Shown here piece by piece: positions 25,974 to 35,880 of a DNA stretch of 54,231 bases (its first letter is position 1; each line of letters starts with the position of its first letter). A program made the position numbers and the translations under genes. Under the pieces are notes generated by a model. The model had not been told where the DNA came from. It ran no database searches and worked only from the letters and a program-made list of their open reading frames with translations. The stretch is from positions 1-54,231 of the forward strand of contig JAIECJ010000072.1 in the NCBI GenBank assembly GCA_029068555.1. Reading direction: 5' to 3'. This DNA is from Lachnospiraceae bacterium. GTDB lineage: Bacteria; Bacillota; Clostridia; Lachnospirales; Lachnospiraceae.

Positions 25974-27320
25974 ATGAGTGAACCACTGATATCAGTCATA
26001 GTTCCGGTTTATAATAAAGAATTATATGTTGAGGAATGCATTAAAAGCATTTTGAATCAATCGTTTAATGATTTTGAAATAATCTGTGTAGACGACCATT
26101 CACCAGATAGATGTGGGGAAATATTGAAACGATTGGCAGATGAGGATTCACGTATTTATATTATTACGAATGAAGTCAATAAAGGCGCTGGGATTAGTAG
26201 AAATATCGGTTTGCAGAGAGCTCTGGGAAAATATGTATTGTTTCTTGATGCGGATGATTTTTGTGAAACTGGATTCATGGAAACTGCATACAGATGCTGT
26301 GAAATGAGACAACTGGACATTTTAATATATGATTATTGGACATATGACAATAACTCCGGAGAAAAAGTGAAGCGCCATATGCCAATGGTATTTCAACAAA
26401 TACTGGGGAGTAAAGAAATTTTTTCGGATGAAGATAAGCACAAATTTTCATTTCAAATTTGCACTTCAAGTTCATGGATAAAAATGTATAATAGGCAGTT
26501 TATTGTTGAAAATCATATAACTTTTCAGGATATAAGCAGTGCAAATGATGTTTTTTTTAATCAATTGGCAGGTATGTGTGCCAAAAGGATTGGATATTCA
26601 AATTGTTGTTGGATGAATTATAGATTTGGAACAACAGAACAAATAACAAGTGCAGTGGCAGCGGAACATGCATTAAATGATGTAAAAGCCGGTATTGCTT
26701 TGAAAAATGAGATGATGAAAAGGGGATTATATGAGATTTACAGACGAAGTTTTCATACTTGGATATACACAGCAATAGCATCGGATATGGTGTCCATGGA
26801 TCCGAATACATGGGAGACAGATTACTTACAGATTAAAAAAGGTATAAAAACGATTATTGGGAACTGCCAAGATTCTTTTTTGGCGTCCTATTTTGACTAT
26901 TGGTACAAAGATTTAATGAATCTCACGAGCTATGATGAGATGATAAGTGAAAGTATTAGTAATGAATATCTGTATATTTTTAAGTATGAGAAAGAAAAAA
27001 TAATGAAGATTAAAAAATATGCAGATAAATTGGACTATAAGATTGTATTGTGGGGATATGGGAAAAATGGAAGGAAATTTTATCAGGCATGTGAAAAATG
27101 TGACTTTTCAATAGATTGTATTGTTGATAAAAGCTTTAGCGATGGTCATGTTTTGTCACCTGACGTCTTAAGAGATGAAAAATGTATAATCTTAGTGACA
27201 AGCGCGCCTTTGGCTGCAGATATTTTAAATCAGACAAGAAAATTAAGTGAGGATAGTAAGGTTGTTGATATTCAATCTTATTTGTCCTATGGCATAGAGT
27301 TTCAAAAATGTATATTTTAA
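25974..27320 (+). CDS. GT2 glycosyltransferase with C-terminal Rossmann-like domain
   Basis: 448 aa. Residues 5-220 form a GT-A family 2 transferase: ISVIVPVYNKE at 6-16, the VDDHSPD loop at 39-45 and the metal-binding DADD at 92-95. Residues about 345-448 are the shared Rossmann-like module (IVLWGYGKNGRKF near 356). Here the module is C-terminal, whereas in the neighbouring fucosyltransferase it is N-terminal. There is no transmembrane segment. It probably adds one sugar to the growing glycan at the cytoplasmic membrane. Confidence 0.88.
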   Translation: MSEPLISVIVPVYNKELYVEECIKSILNQSFNDFEIICVDDHSPDRCGEILKRLADEDSRIYIITNEVNKGAGISRNIGLQRALGKYVLFLDADDFCETGFMETAYRCCEMRQLDILIYDYWTYDNNSGEKVKRHMPMVFQQILGSKEIFSDEDKHKFSFQICTSSSWIKMYNRQFIVENHITFQDISSANDVFFNQLAGMCAKRIGYSNCCWMNYRFGTTEQITSAVAAEHALNDVKAGIALKNEMMKRGLYEIYRRSFHTWIYTAIASDMVSMDPNTWETDYLQIKKGIKTIIGNCQDSFLASYFDYWYKDLMNLTSYDEMISESISNEYLYIFKYEKEKIMKIKKYADKLDYKIVLWGYGKNGRKFYQACEKCDFSIDCIVDKSFSDGHVLSPDVLRDEKCIILVTSAPLAADILNQTRKLSEDSKVVDIQSYLSYGIEFQKCIF

Positions 27321-27373
27321 ATAATAAAGGAAAGATGTTATTTAGCTATTTATAAATATCATGTGGGATAATT

Positions 27374-28540
27374 ATGGAAAGTAAACTTTTTGTTTTTGGT
27401 GCAGGTGCATGGGGGGAAATGGCGTATCACTATTATAAGGACAAGTGCCTGATAGCGGGATTCCTTGATAATTCGTCAGACATGTGGGGAAAAAGTATAA
27501 ATGGTATTCAGATATATAATCCTAAAATATTAGGAAAAATGAATCTGGATAATATTCGGATAGTGATTGCCAATAAATGGCGAGGTAAAGAAATTTTTAA
27601 ACAATTGCATGATCAATTTGGAATCTCACAGTGCATTTTTTTTAGCGTGCAGACAACTGTAGAAGAGTATACAGTCTCCAATGAAGAAGGTGTGGGGGAT
27701 GAATGTATTGTGAAATATATAGGAGGTTTAGGGAACCAAATGTTTCAGTATGCACTGGCAAAGTGTTTGATGTCAGATGGTGTTCATGTAACAGGGGATT
27801 TATCCGGATATTATGCGGAAGAAGATCGGAACTTTGCATTGCAGGATACTTTTCCAAGAGTGATGATTGAAAAGTGTAACGGAACGCTCAGGAAGCAATA
27901 TAAGGAAGGAAAAGGTTCGTACATATTGGAATTGAGGGATATTCTGGTAAGTGATGAAAAGCCGGCAGATTTGGATGTTTTAAAACTGAAACGGGGATAC
28001 ATGGAAGGATATTGGCAAACTAGCAAATATGTAGAATTAGCTGAAAAGGAGTTGAGGCGTGAATTCCAATTTGCGCATAAGGAAGATCAAAAGCTTAATC
28101 AAATAGTAGAAGAAGCGACGGCGATGGAAAATACAGTTTCTATACATATTCGCCGGGGCGATTACTTAGCGGAACACATACAGCGTAGTTTTGGGAATAT
28201 ATGTACAGATGATTATTATTTGAAAGCAATTCATTATATTCAGAGAAATATCGAAAGTCCAGTTTTTTATTTTTTTTCAAATGATATTGAATGGGTAAAG
28301 GAAAGGTATGAAAAATACAATGCCACATATATATCTGAGGAGATGTTTGACGATTATGAGGATTGGTATGATATGTACCTTATGAGCCGTTGCAAGCATA
28401 ATATCATAGCAAATAGTACATTTAGCTGGTGGGGAGCATGGTTAAATCAGAATTCGCAGAAGATTGTTATAGCGCCAAAAAAATGGATGAATATACCCTA
28501 TTATACGGATATATGTCCTAAGACATGGATAAGGATATAA
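27374..28540 (+). CDS. GT11 alpha-1,2-fucosyltransferase-like enzyme with N-terminal Rossmann-like domain
   Basis: 388 aa. Residues 4-95 are the shared module (LFVFGAGAWGEMA). The catalytic part shows every GT11 hallmark: GGLGNQMFQYA at 117-127, HIRRGDY at 258-264, FFSNDIEW and NSTFSWWGAWL. Family members transfer fucose (or galactose in some) from a GDP donor in alpha-1,2 linkage. Plain GT11 enzymes are about 280-300 aa, so the added 105 residues are clearly an extension. No GDP-fucose synthesis genes are in the window. Confidence 0.9.
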   Translation: MESKLFVFGAGAWGEMAYHYYKDKCLIAGFLDNSSDMWGKSINGIQIYNPKILGKMNLDNIRIVIANKWRGKEIFKQLHDQFGISQCIFFSVQTTVEEYTVSNEEGVGDECIVKYIGGLGNQMFQYALAKCLMSDGVHVTGDLSGYYAEEDRNFALQDTFPRVMIEKCNGTLRKQYKEGKGSYILELRDILVSDEKPADLDVLKLKRGYMEGYWQTSKYVELAEKELRREFQFAHKEDQKLNQIVEEATAMENTVSIHIRRGDYLAEHIQRSFGNICTDDYYLKAIHYIQRNIESPVFYFFSNDIEWVKERYEKYNATYISEEMFDDYEDWYDMYLMSRCKHNIIANSTFSWWGAWLNQNSQKIVIAPKKWMNIPYYTDICPKTWIRI

Positions 28541-28611
28541 AAAGAGGGATGTACTGGGTGATGCCTTAGTAATTCGGTAATTGAGTATTTGGCAGGAGAA
28601 ATAATATAAAT

Positions 28612-30492
28612 ATGTGTGGAATTTGTGGGTTTTATTCTAAAAGGGAAATAAGTCTTAATAACTTGATTCAGATGAACAAGACTATGATCCATAGGGGACC
28701 GGATGATCATGGTGAAGAAATACTTGAAATTCGTCATTCTTATAGTGTGGGACTGGCACATCGTCGATTATCCATTATGGATTTATCTGCATTGGGACAT
28801 CAGCCTATGGTATCAAGTGATAGTCGGGTTAGCGTAGTGTTTAATGGTGAAATTTATAACTTTCTGGAATTAAGGAAGGAACTTAAAGGGTATACGTTTT
28901 TGTCGAACTGTGATACAGAGGTGATCATAGCGGCATATTTAAAATGGGGAATTTCCTGCATTGATCGCTTTAACGGAATGTTTGCTATTGCAATTTTTGA
29001 TCGAGAGGATGACAGCTTATATTTAGTTCGCGACAGAATAGGGAAAAAGCCTTTGTATTACTATTTGGAATCTGGCAATTTGTCTTTTGCGTCGGAATTA
29101 AAACCATTGATGGAGATGAGTGGTTTTAAGAAAGAGATTGAAACGGATATTTTGGGAAATTATCTGAACCACTGGTGTGTCCCCGCACCGTATAGTATTT
29201 TTAAGAATGTTTATAAATTGGAACCGGGAAGTATTTTACAATTTCAATATGGAAATATAACAAAAAGCAGATATTGGGATGTGAACGATAAATATCACGA
29301 AATGTTTCAAAATCCAGTATGGGATTTTGAGGCGGCAAAAGCCGGTTTAAAGAATAAATTATTGGATGCGGTAAAAGTAAGAATGAAAGCCGACGTCCCT
29401 GTGGGCGTTTTTTTGAGCGGTGGATACGATTCGAGCTTAGTCTGTGCAATGGCGCAGGACTTATCAGACCAACCAGTTAAAACATATTGCATTGGTTTTG
29501 AGCAGGCGGATTATAATGAAGCTCCTTTTGCAAAGAAGGTAGCGGAGCATTTGGGAACTGATCATACAGAGTTATATATATCAGATGCGGATATGTATAA
29601 AATGGTAGAAGAATTGCCGCATTGTTATGATGAACCATTTGCGGATAATTCACAGATAGCAACAATGCTGGTATCAAAACTGGCGAAACAGGATGTCAGT
29701 GTGGTTTTAACAGGAGACGGCGGAGATGAATTCTTTGGCGGATATAATGTTTATTCGAAATTACAACGGGCGCAAAAGATAGATTGGATTGGCGCCATGA
29801 TTTATTATGCAAAAAAAATACCACTGATTGATAAGAAATGTTTTAAGGATATGCCATTGCTGTTAAGAATGGTTTCTGACGAACGGAATCGGGAAATAAA
29901 AACGCAGGTTGGAATCAATACTTATATTTGTGCAATAGGTGAAATGCTTTTAAATAAGGGGAAAGAGAGTTATTATTTCCCATTTGAATCAAAGTATGCT
30001 GTAAAGGAGTGGGATGTCAGAAGAATGCTTTTGGATATGGAAACATATCTTCCAAATGAGATTTTGTGCAAGGTTGACAGAGCGTCCATGAAATATTCAT
30101 TGGAGTGCCGATGTCCAATCTTGGATAAGAATGTAATGGAGTATTCATATCGTCTGCCGCAAAAAATGAAGGATGATAATGGCAATCAGAAGAAGATATT
30201 GAAAAGTATCGTACATGATTATATTCCAAGGGAACTGATGGAGAGACCCAAGACGGGGTTCGGGGTGCCGATAAATGACTGGCTTATGCATCAATTGAGA
30301 GGGCAGCTAGAGGATTATATTGACAGCGGCTACTTAAAAAGACAGGGAATATTCGATGCAGAAAATACAAGGCAGTTGGTTTTATCCTATTTAGATAGTG
30401 GCGATAAGGGGAAAGACAGTGGCGCTAATTATTCTAAGATTGTCTGGCCGTTTTTTGTGTTTCAGCAGTGGTATGAGCAATATATCGTTTAG
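28612..30492 (+). CDS. asnB: Asparagine synthase-type glutamine amidotransferase
   Basis: 626 aa with the Ntn glutaminase domain starting at the nucleophile C2 (MCGICGFYS, requiring Met removal), MIHRGPDDHG and VVFNGEIYN, and the synthetase domain with SGGYDSS near 267 and GDGGDEFFGGY near 372. It transfers glutamine-derived ammonia to a carboxylate activated by ATP. In glycan loci such enzymes commonly amidate uronic acids; a housekeeping asparagine role is the alternative. The location inside the glycosyltransferase block favours a glycan role. The symbol indicates family only. Confidence 0.9.
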   Translation: MCGICGFYSKREISLNNLIQMNKTMIHRGPDDHGEEILEIRHSYSVGLAHRRLSIMDLSALGHQPMVSSDSRVSVVFNGEIYNFLELRKELKGYTFLSNCDTEVIIAAYLKWGISCIDRFNGMFAIAIFDREDDSLYLVRDRIGKKPLYYYLESGNLSFASELKPLMEMSGFKKEIETDILGNYLNHWCVPAPYSIFKNVYKLEPGSILQFQYGNITKSRYWDVNDKYHEMFQNPVWDFEAAKAGLKNKLLDAVKVRMKADVPVGVFLSGGYDSSLVCAMAQDLSDQPVKTYCIGFEQADYNEAPFAKKVAEHLGTDHTELYISDADMYKMVEELPHCYDEPFADNSQIATMLVSKLAKQDVSVVLTGDGGDEFFGGYNVYSKLQRAQKIDWIGAMIYYAKKIPLIDKKCFKDMPLLLRMVSDERNREIKTQVGINTYICAIGEMLLNKGKESYYFPFESKYAVKEWDVRRMLLDMETYLPNEILCKVDRASMKYSLECRCPILDKNVMEYSYRLPQKMKDDNGNQKKILKSIVHDYIPRELMERPKTGFGVPINDWLMHQLRGQLEDYIDSGYLKRQGIFDAENTRQLVLSYLDSGDKGKDSGANYSKIVWPFFVFQQWYEQYIV

Positions 30493-30532
30493 AGCTGCCA
30501 TAATTTACAAATTGCAAACGGAGGAGTAGTAA

Positions 30533-31633
30533 ATGGATAAGGTAATTATTTTTGGTATGGGAAAAATGTTTAAGTGGCATTATCAGGAGATAAAGGAAAA
30601 AGTAGAGATTGTAGCTGTCACTGACAATAATTTGAAATTACAGGATACGCTTGCTTCTGAATCGTATGTAAAGCCGGAAAAAATAAAAGAAAGACAATAT
30701 GATTATGTTTTAATATGCTGTAGTGCAATAGACGATATAACGAATCAGTTGTACGGTTATGGAATTAAAAAATCAAAAATTAAAACATTAAAGGATTTTT
30801 TGAGCGAACAGTATCATCTGTCAAGATATAAAGTAGTGGAGGATAGGAGGACAAGCATGTGTGATCTATTGGACTATCCGGCCTTTTGTCTGGCAGCCGC
30901 GCAAGACCAGAGTATTTTTAAACAGTTTAGAAGGTGTGGTATATATACTAGTGTAGTAGAGGGAATGACATGTGAGGAAGGGCAGGCTCAACTGGATGAA
31001 ATTAAAAAAAGAAGCAGTATTGTACAATTTAGCATGGATGACTGGGATAGGTTTCGGAAAAATGATTGTTATGGGGATCCGATAATGTATGATTATCTGA
31101 TACAGCCAGACAGGAAGATATTATTGTCGCCTGTGACAGTGCGTTATGTAAAAATACTTCAGGATATTGTATGTTTATTTGCGTATAAAGATATAAGCGT
31201 AATTGCAGAAATAGGTGTCGGATTTGGCGGACAGGCCAGATTAATAGCAGAGTACCTTTCTATACAGAAATATTATTTAATTGATATTCCCGAGGCAATT
31301 AAATTGGTGGAAGTATTTTTAGGTCAATTTGGAAAGACGGACAGGTTTATTTTGTGTGACGGAACGAAACCGCTTGATAAGAGAAACTATGATTTGGTAA
31401 TAAGTAATTATGCATTTTCTGAACTGACAAAAGAGGTTCAGGATATTTATTTAAATTCTGTGATTTTAAACAGTCATGCGGGTTATATGATTTGGAACGA
31501 TCTTGGAGAGGAATCATTGGGTGCATACTCTGTTGAAGAACTACTGGAGATAATTCCAGATTCAAAAGTTATGGAAGAAGTTCCCCTGACAGCACCGAAT
31601 AATAAACTGATCGTGTGGGGGACAAAATGCTGA
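30533..31633 (+). CDS. Putative sugar O-methyltransferase with N-terminal Rossmann-like domain
   Basis: 366 aa. Residues 1-105 are the shared module (VIIFGMGKMF). The remainder looks like the family annotated as putative sugar O-methyltransferase: EIGVGFGGQARLIAEYL near 225 as the SAM loop, YLIDIPEAI after the second strand and DLVISNYAFSEL. The acceptor is probably a glycan hydroxyl. GGAGGAG precedes the ATG. The assignment relies on motif memory, not a search. Confidence 0.75.
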   Translation: MDKVIIFGMGKMFKWHYQEIKEKVEIVAVTDNNLKLQDTLASESYVKPEKIKERQYDYVLICCSAIDDITNQLYGYGIKKSKIKTLKDFLSEQYHLSRYKVVEDRRTSMCDLLDYPAFCLAAAQDQSIFKQFRRCGIYTSVVEGMTCEEGQAQLDEIKKRSSIVQFSMDDWDRFRKNDCYGDPIMYDYLIQPDRKILLSPVTVRYVKILQDIVCLFAYKDISVIAEIGVGFGGQARLIAEYLSIQKYYLIDIPEAIKLVEVFLGQFGKTDRFILCDGTKPLDKRNYDLVISNYAFSELTKEVQDIYLNSVILNSHAGYMIWNDLGEESLGAYSVEELLEIIPDSKVMEEVPLTAPNNKLIVWGTKC

Positions 31634-31691
31634 AAAGCGCCTGTAAATGTAAGTGGTCATTATCCTGTTTATTGAGATTCAGAGGTATTTA

Positions 31692-33101
31692 ATGTGTAAT
31701 AAAAAAATTCAATTAATAATATTTGGTGTCGGTGCACATTATAGACAAATAAAAATAGAACTGAGCGAAATTGAGAGTATACAGATAAATGCTTTCTTTG
31801 ACAATAAGGAGCATTTGAGGGGAACTTTTTTGGATGGAATAATGATTCATTCACCGGAAGATTATAAAAAAATACAGTTTGACTATATTATACTGACGAG
31901 CAGATTTGCTGCAGATATGTATGAACAACTTATAATGCTGGGAGTCGACAAACAGAAAATCCTATTCTGGGGAAAATTTAAAGCACAGTTTTCAAAAAGA
32001 CAGAAAGTATATTACAAATGTAAAGAAAGTAATGGCGGACAAAAAAACAAAATATTGATTATATCAGGTATTGACCATACTGGCGGGGCAATGTCAGCGA
32101 TTTATGCGGCAAGATGTCTGAGGTCAGAAAAGTATGAGGTGGACTTGTGTGCACCTAGTGCAGATTATGAATTGATTCAGGAAATAAATAAATATGGGAT
32201 TGATGTTATCATTTATGATGTAATTCCATACATTCAGGAGGAAGAATGGATTAAAAAATATAGGATAGTTATTGTCAATACGTTCCAAAATATACAATGT
32301 GCGTTTGAAATCAGTAAGTATAGGCCCGTTTTGTGGTGGATTCATGAACCAGAGTATGTTTATAATCTGTGTCTAATGGAGTTTTCTGAATATGCGAATA
32401 CAGAGCATATTCAGAATATAAATGTATACGCAGTCAGTGATATTGCATGGAGAAACTTTAGCGCTCATTTTCAAGGTATTGAAAGGAGAGTATTGTTATA
32501 TGGAATACCAGATATGTGGAATATGAGCGTACATGCAGGAGAAAAGATTATTTTTGCTGTTATAGGGGGCGTTGCTGAAAATAAGGCACAAGATATTTTT
32601 TTGAAAGCTGTAAATAAAATGCGGTCAGAAAGCCAGGCAGAATTTTGGCTGATTGGTTCCATGAATGAAAGTGATTATGGATGCCAGATTATAGACATGG
32701 CAGAAAAAAAATCAAATGTCATAATAAAAGGATTATTAACGCGTGAAGAAATGTACAATATTTTTCCGCAGATAGATGTAGTAGTCTGCCCTTCAAGAGA
32801 AGAAACGATGTCTATTGCAATCAATGAAGGGATGATGTTTGGAAAAGTATGCATTACAACTGATAATACTGGTGTAGCAGACTATATCCGGGATGGCATA
32901 AATGGATTTGTAGTACCTGTGGGGGACGATGGGGAACTTAGTAAAAGAATGCAATGGATTATGGATAATAGAAATCAGATGAAAAGAATTGGGGAGAACG
33001 CAAGGAAAACATTTGAGGAATACTTCGCTATGGGCGTTTTTGAGGAAAAAATAAATAAAGCAGTACAGGAAACGATAGAACGATGGGAAAGGAGAGATTA
33101 G
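31692..33101 (+). CDS. GT4 glycosyltransferase with N-terminal Rossmann-like domain
   Basis: 469 aa. Residues about 8-100 are the shared module (LIIFGVGAHYRQI). From about 125 a GT4-type GT-B enzyme follows, with ISGIDHTGGAMSAIYAARCL as the first fold and PSREETMSIAINEGMMFGK near 370 as the conserved donor-binding E-x7-E segment. ATG 31692 is chosen since AGAGGT lies just upstream; the in-frame GTG at 31653 has no site. The sugar is unknown. Its end overlaps the preferred upstream alternative start of the next gene. Confidence 0.87.
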   Translation: MCNKKIQLIIFGVGAHYRQIKIELSEIESIQINAFFDNKEHLRGTFLDGIMIHSPEDYKKIQFDYIILTSRFAADMYEQLIMLGVDKQKILFWGKFKAQFSKRQKVYYKCKESNGGQKNKILIISGIDHTGGAMSAIYAARCLRSEKYEVDLCAPSADYELIQEINKYGIDVIIYDVIPYIQEEEWIKKYRIVIVNTFQNIQCAFEISKYRPVLWWIHEPEYVYNLCLMEFSEYANTEHIQNINVYAVSDIAWRNFSAHFQGIERRVLLYGIPDMWNMSVHAGEKIIFAVIGGVAENKAQDIFLKAVNKMRSESQAEFWLIGSMNESDYGCQIIDMAEKKSNVIIKGLLTREEMYNIFPQIDVVVCPSREETMSIAINEGMMFGKVCITTDNTGVADYIRDGINGFVVPVGDDGELSKRMQWIMDNRNQMKRIGENARKTFEEYFAMGVFEEKINKAVQETIERWERRD

Positions 33102-33106
33102 AAATT

Positions 33107-34177
33107 ATGCATGTGTACATTTGGGGAACCGGAAAGATGGCAACAGGATATTTAGAGCAGAACGAACTGAAGATGGAAGAAATTTTAGGCTTTATAGAGA
33201 CAAAAAAAAGTAAGAATATGTATATGGGTAAAAAAGTATTTGAACCAGACGAAATAGTACAAAGAAATGATTATGACTATATAATAGTGTGTGTGTACTA
33301 TTATGGAAAAGAAATTTATAACATATGCAGAAAACTTGGCATTGATACAAGAAAACTCGTACTGGTTGATAATTGGGAATGGGTGGACGCTACGCCTACA
33401 AAAGCATTGATGAGGGGCGTTTGCAGGGAAATAAACGAAGACAATATTGATATAGAAAAAGTTTTACCCAAATTATATGAAACATATTCAAAAGAAATTG
33501 ATATACAGTCAGGACGTTATATTATTGTTTCACGCAATGGATATGATTTATGCGACAATGGCGCGCTTATATTAAGTGATGATTTTCAGGGAATGGAGTA
33601 TCAGATAGATTATTTCAGGTATCGCACATTTGAATTGATGGCAAATGAGATAATCAGAAAAAAAGTCGAAGGGAATGTAGCTGAGGTAGGGGTTTTTAGA
33701 GGTACATTTTCCAAAATGATTAGTGCAAAATTTTCAGATAAGAAATTGTATTTATTTGATACATTTGATTCATTTGATGAGGATGAATTTCAAGAAGAAT
33801 TAACACAGGGCAGATGTCCTGAGTACTTTTTGGATGGATTTAAAAATACAAATGTGGAGAATGTTCTTTCAATCATGCCGAATCCAGATAAGTGTATTGT
33901 CAAAAAAGGATTGTTTCCAGACACGACAGAGGGGATTGAAAGCGAAAGGTATGCTTTTGTGTCCATAGATGTTGACTTTGAAAAATCTATTTTAGCAGGG
34001 CTTAGATATTTTTATCCAAGACTAAGTGAAGGTGGTGCAATATTCCTTCATGATTATAACAATAGATTTTTAGAAGGCGTGAAAAAAGCAGTACATACAT
34101 ATGAACAAGAAATAGCAAACAGGTTATTAACGGTTCCATTGGCTGATGAGGGTGGAACACTAGTTGTGGTAAAATAA
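33107..34177 (+). CDS. TylF/macrocin-type O-methyltransferase with N-terminal Rossmann-like domain
   Basis: 356 aa. Residues 1-90 are the shared module (VYIWGTGKMATGY). The catalytic domain resembles TylF (macrocin O-methyltransferase): AEVGVFRGTFSKMI near 191, LFDTFDSFDED, VSIDVDFEKS and FLHDYN, the last two supplying metal ligands. Such enzymes methylate sugar hydroxyls using SAM and Mg2+. ATG 33107 with AAAGGAGAG ten bases upstream is preferred to ATG 33083, which lies inside the previous gene. Confidence 0.83.
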   Translation: MHVYIWGTGKMATGYLEQNELKMEEILGFIETKKSKNMYMGKKVFEPDEIVQRNDYDYIIVCVYYYGKEIYNICRKLGIDTRKLVLVDNWEWVDATPTKALMRGVCREINEDNIDIEKVLPKLYETYSKEIDIQSGRYIIVSRNGYDLCDNGALILSDDFQGMEYQIDYFRYRTFELMANEIIRKKVEGNVAEVGVFRGTFSKMISAKFSDKKLYLFDTFDSFDEDEFQEELTQGRCPEYFLDGFKNTNVENVLSIMPNPDKCIVKKGLFPDTTEGIESERYAFVSIDVDFEKSILAGLRYFYPRLSEGGAIFLHDYNNRFLEGVKKAVHTYEQEIANRLLTVPLADEGGTLVVVK

Positions 34178-34178
34178 A

Positions 34179-35360
34179 ATGAATATATTGTTTGTAACAC
34201 CGGGTTACCCCAAACGAGGAGAGCCAACAACAGGTTTCCCCAATTACCTATACAGGGCAGCCCTATCCCTGATTCAGCTAGGGCATAAGCCTATTATTTT
34301 GACGGCAGGTGACTGGGATGGACATAGGGTTGAACAGGGCATTGAAATTTGGACAGTGAGAGTGCCAGCATATTATAATTTTAGATCTCAGATGATCACA
34401 TACGTATTTGATGTAATTAGGACAAGTTACGCATTAAACTGCAAAATAAAGCAATTGCTGCAGAAAACACATATTGATATCATTCAATTTACTTCATTAT
34501 ATGGAACTGCATTACTTTACTGTGAAAAGGTACCAGCAGTTTTAAGGTTATCGTCATATGCCAAAACTGCTTTTTCATCATATCAGACACACTCTCCGGC
34601 AGTTGTCAAAACCATGGCATTTTTTGAAGTATTATCATCATACAGGTGCAATGCAGTTTTTTCGCCATGCAAAAATAACGCAATTGCATTTGGCAGGGAC
34701 TGTAGGAGAAATGTAAAAGTAATTGAAACGCCTTTTATAAATGATGTGCAGGAATATGACAGTCAATTCTATGACAGCTGCCTAAAAGGAAAAAAGTATG
34801 TATTGTTTTTTGGCTCACTGTATGCGGAAAAAGGAATACTTGTCATTGCAGAAATACTCGAAAAATTTTTGGGGAATAATCCTGATTATTATTTTGTATT
34901 TATTGGAAATGCTGGCAGCATAAAAGGCGAAAGCGCAACGAAGATATTGCAAAATAAAGCAGGAAAATATAGTGATAGAATAATAATATCAAATGCACTG
35001 GGACATAAACAGTTATATCCGGTGATTGACAAAGCGGATTTTGTTGTATTGCCGTCACTGATGGAAAATTTATCAAATGCATGTATTGAGGCAATGTATT
35101 TTGAACGTATCGTCATCGGAACGGATGGCGCAAGTTTTGAACAGCTGATTACGCATGGCAAAAATGGATTTCTTTGCCGGATAGGTGATTCACAGGACTT
35201 ATTGGAAAAAATGCAGATGGCAGTGTTGACAGGTGAAGACCAGAAAAAGGAAATGGGAATACTTGCCAGAAAACGCATAGATAAATTGAAACCGGAATAT
35301 GCGGTTCGGAGATTAACGAAGCTGTATAAGTATGTAATAACGAACAGCAAACGAAAATAA
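34179..35360 (+). CDS. GT4 glycosyltransferase without accessory domain
   Basis: 393 aa GT-B enzyme. ILFVTPGYPKRGEPTTGFPNY opens the first fold, VLFFGSLYAEKG near 208 and LPSLMENLSNACIEAMYF near 290 form the second fold, with the E-x7-E motif typical of GT4. It begins one base after the previous stop. Unlike most neighbours it carries no Rossmann-like extension, although the next gene encodes that domain as a separate protein, which could serve it in trans. Confidence 0.88.
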   Translation: MNILFVTPGYPKRGEPTTGFPNYLYRAALSLIQLGHKPIILTAGDWDGHRVEQGIEIWTVRVPAYYNFRSQMITYVFDVIRTSYALNCKIKQLLQKTHIDIIQFTSLYGTALLYCEKVPAVLRLSSYAKTAFSSYQTHSPAVVKTMAFFEVLSSYRCNAVFSPCKNNAIAFGRDCRRNVKVIETPFINDVQEYDSQFYDSCLKGKKYVLFFGSLYAEKGILVIAEILEKFLGNNPDYYFVFIGNAGSIKGESATKILQNKAGKYSDRIIISNALGHKQLYPVIDKADFVVLPSLMENLSNACIEAMYFERIVIGTDGASFEQLITHGKNGFLCRIGDSQDLLEKMQMAVLTGEDQKKEMGILARKRIDKLKPEYAVRRLTKLYKYVITNSKRK

Positions 35361-35376
35361 TGGGAGAAACAGTTAT

Positions 35377-35853
35377 ATGAATAAGGGAACCATTTCAGTG
35401 CTATCAATGTTAACAGGAGCCGTGGCAGGTGCCTGGGCTGTGGGGAAAATGGAACGAGGTATGCGGAAGAAGGCAGAACTGACATCGGCAAAATTTTCAG
35501 AACTATTTCATGTGATGAACCAATGGGTAAAGGTGAAACAGGATGGGAATAACTTGGCATCATATTTTGAAAAAAACGGATATCAGAGAATTGCTGTTTA
35601 TGGAATGAGCTATGTGGGAGAGGCGCTCTTACAGGAGCTGCAGGGGACAGGAATAGAAGTAGTGTATGGAATTGATAAGAGGGCATGTTCTACACAGAAT
35701 GGAATTGCCATCGTTTCGCCGGAGGAGTCTTTGGGTAAGGTGGATGCTGTTGTAGTGACGGCAGTTAGTTTTTATGATGAAATTGTTGAAAAACTCAAAG
35801 ACAAGGTGAAATGTCCCATTCTTTCCATAGAGGATATTTTATTTGAAATTTAG
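35377..35853 (+). CDS. Stand-alone membrane-anchored Rossmann-like module
   Basis: 158 aa. Residues about 5-24 are a hydrophobic Ala/Gly-rich segment (VLSMLTGAVAGAWAVG), then a helical linker (FHVMNQWVKVKQDGNNLASYF) and then the shared module from 68 (RIAVYGMSYVGEALL) to the end. The linker resembles the one before the C-terminal module of the next protein (LEKWMLLHEKGGSVKQYF). No catalytic domain is attached. It may tether partners to the membrane or bind a ligand. It is the clearest isolated copy of the domain in the locus. Confidence 0.75.
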   Translation: MNKGTISVLSMLTGAVAGAWAVGKMERGMRKKAELTSAKFSELFHVMNQWVKVKQDGNNLASYFEKNGYQRIAVYGMSYVGEALLQELQGTGIEVVYGIDKRACSTQNGIAIVSPEESLGKVDAVVVTAVSFYDEIVEKLKDKVKCPILSIEDILFEI

Positions 35854-35880
35854 CAATAATCTTTTAGTTTTGGGGGGTAT

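Noticed and set aside
34889-35686. 265-codon frame on the minus strand
   Set aside because: It is antisense to two well-supported genes (GT4 and the membrane-anchored module) and its composition is that of a shadow frame.
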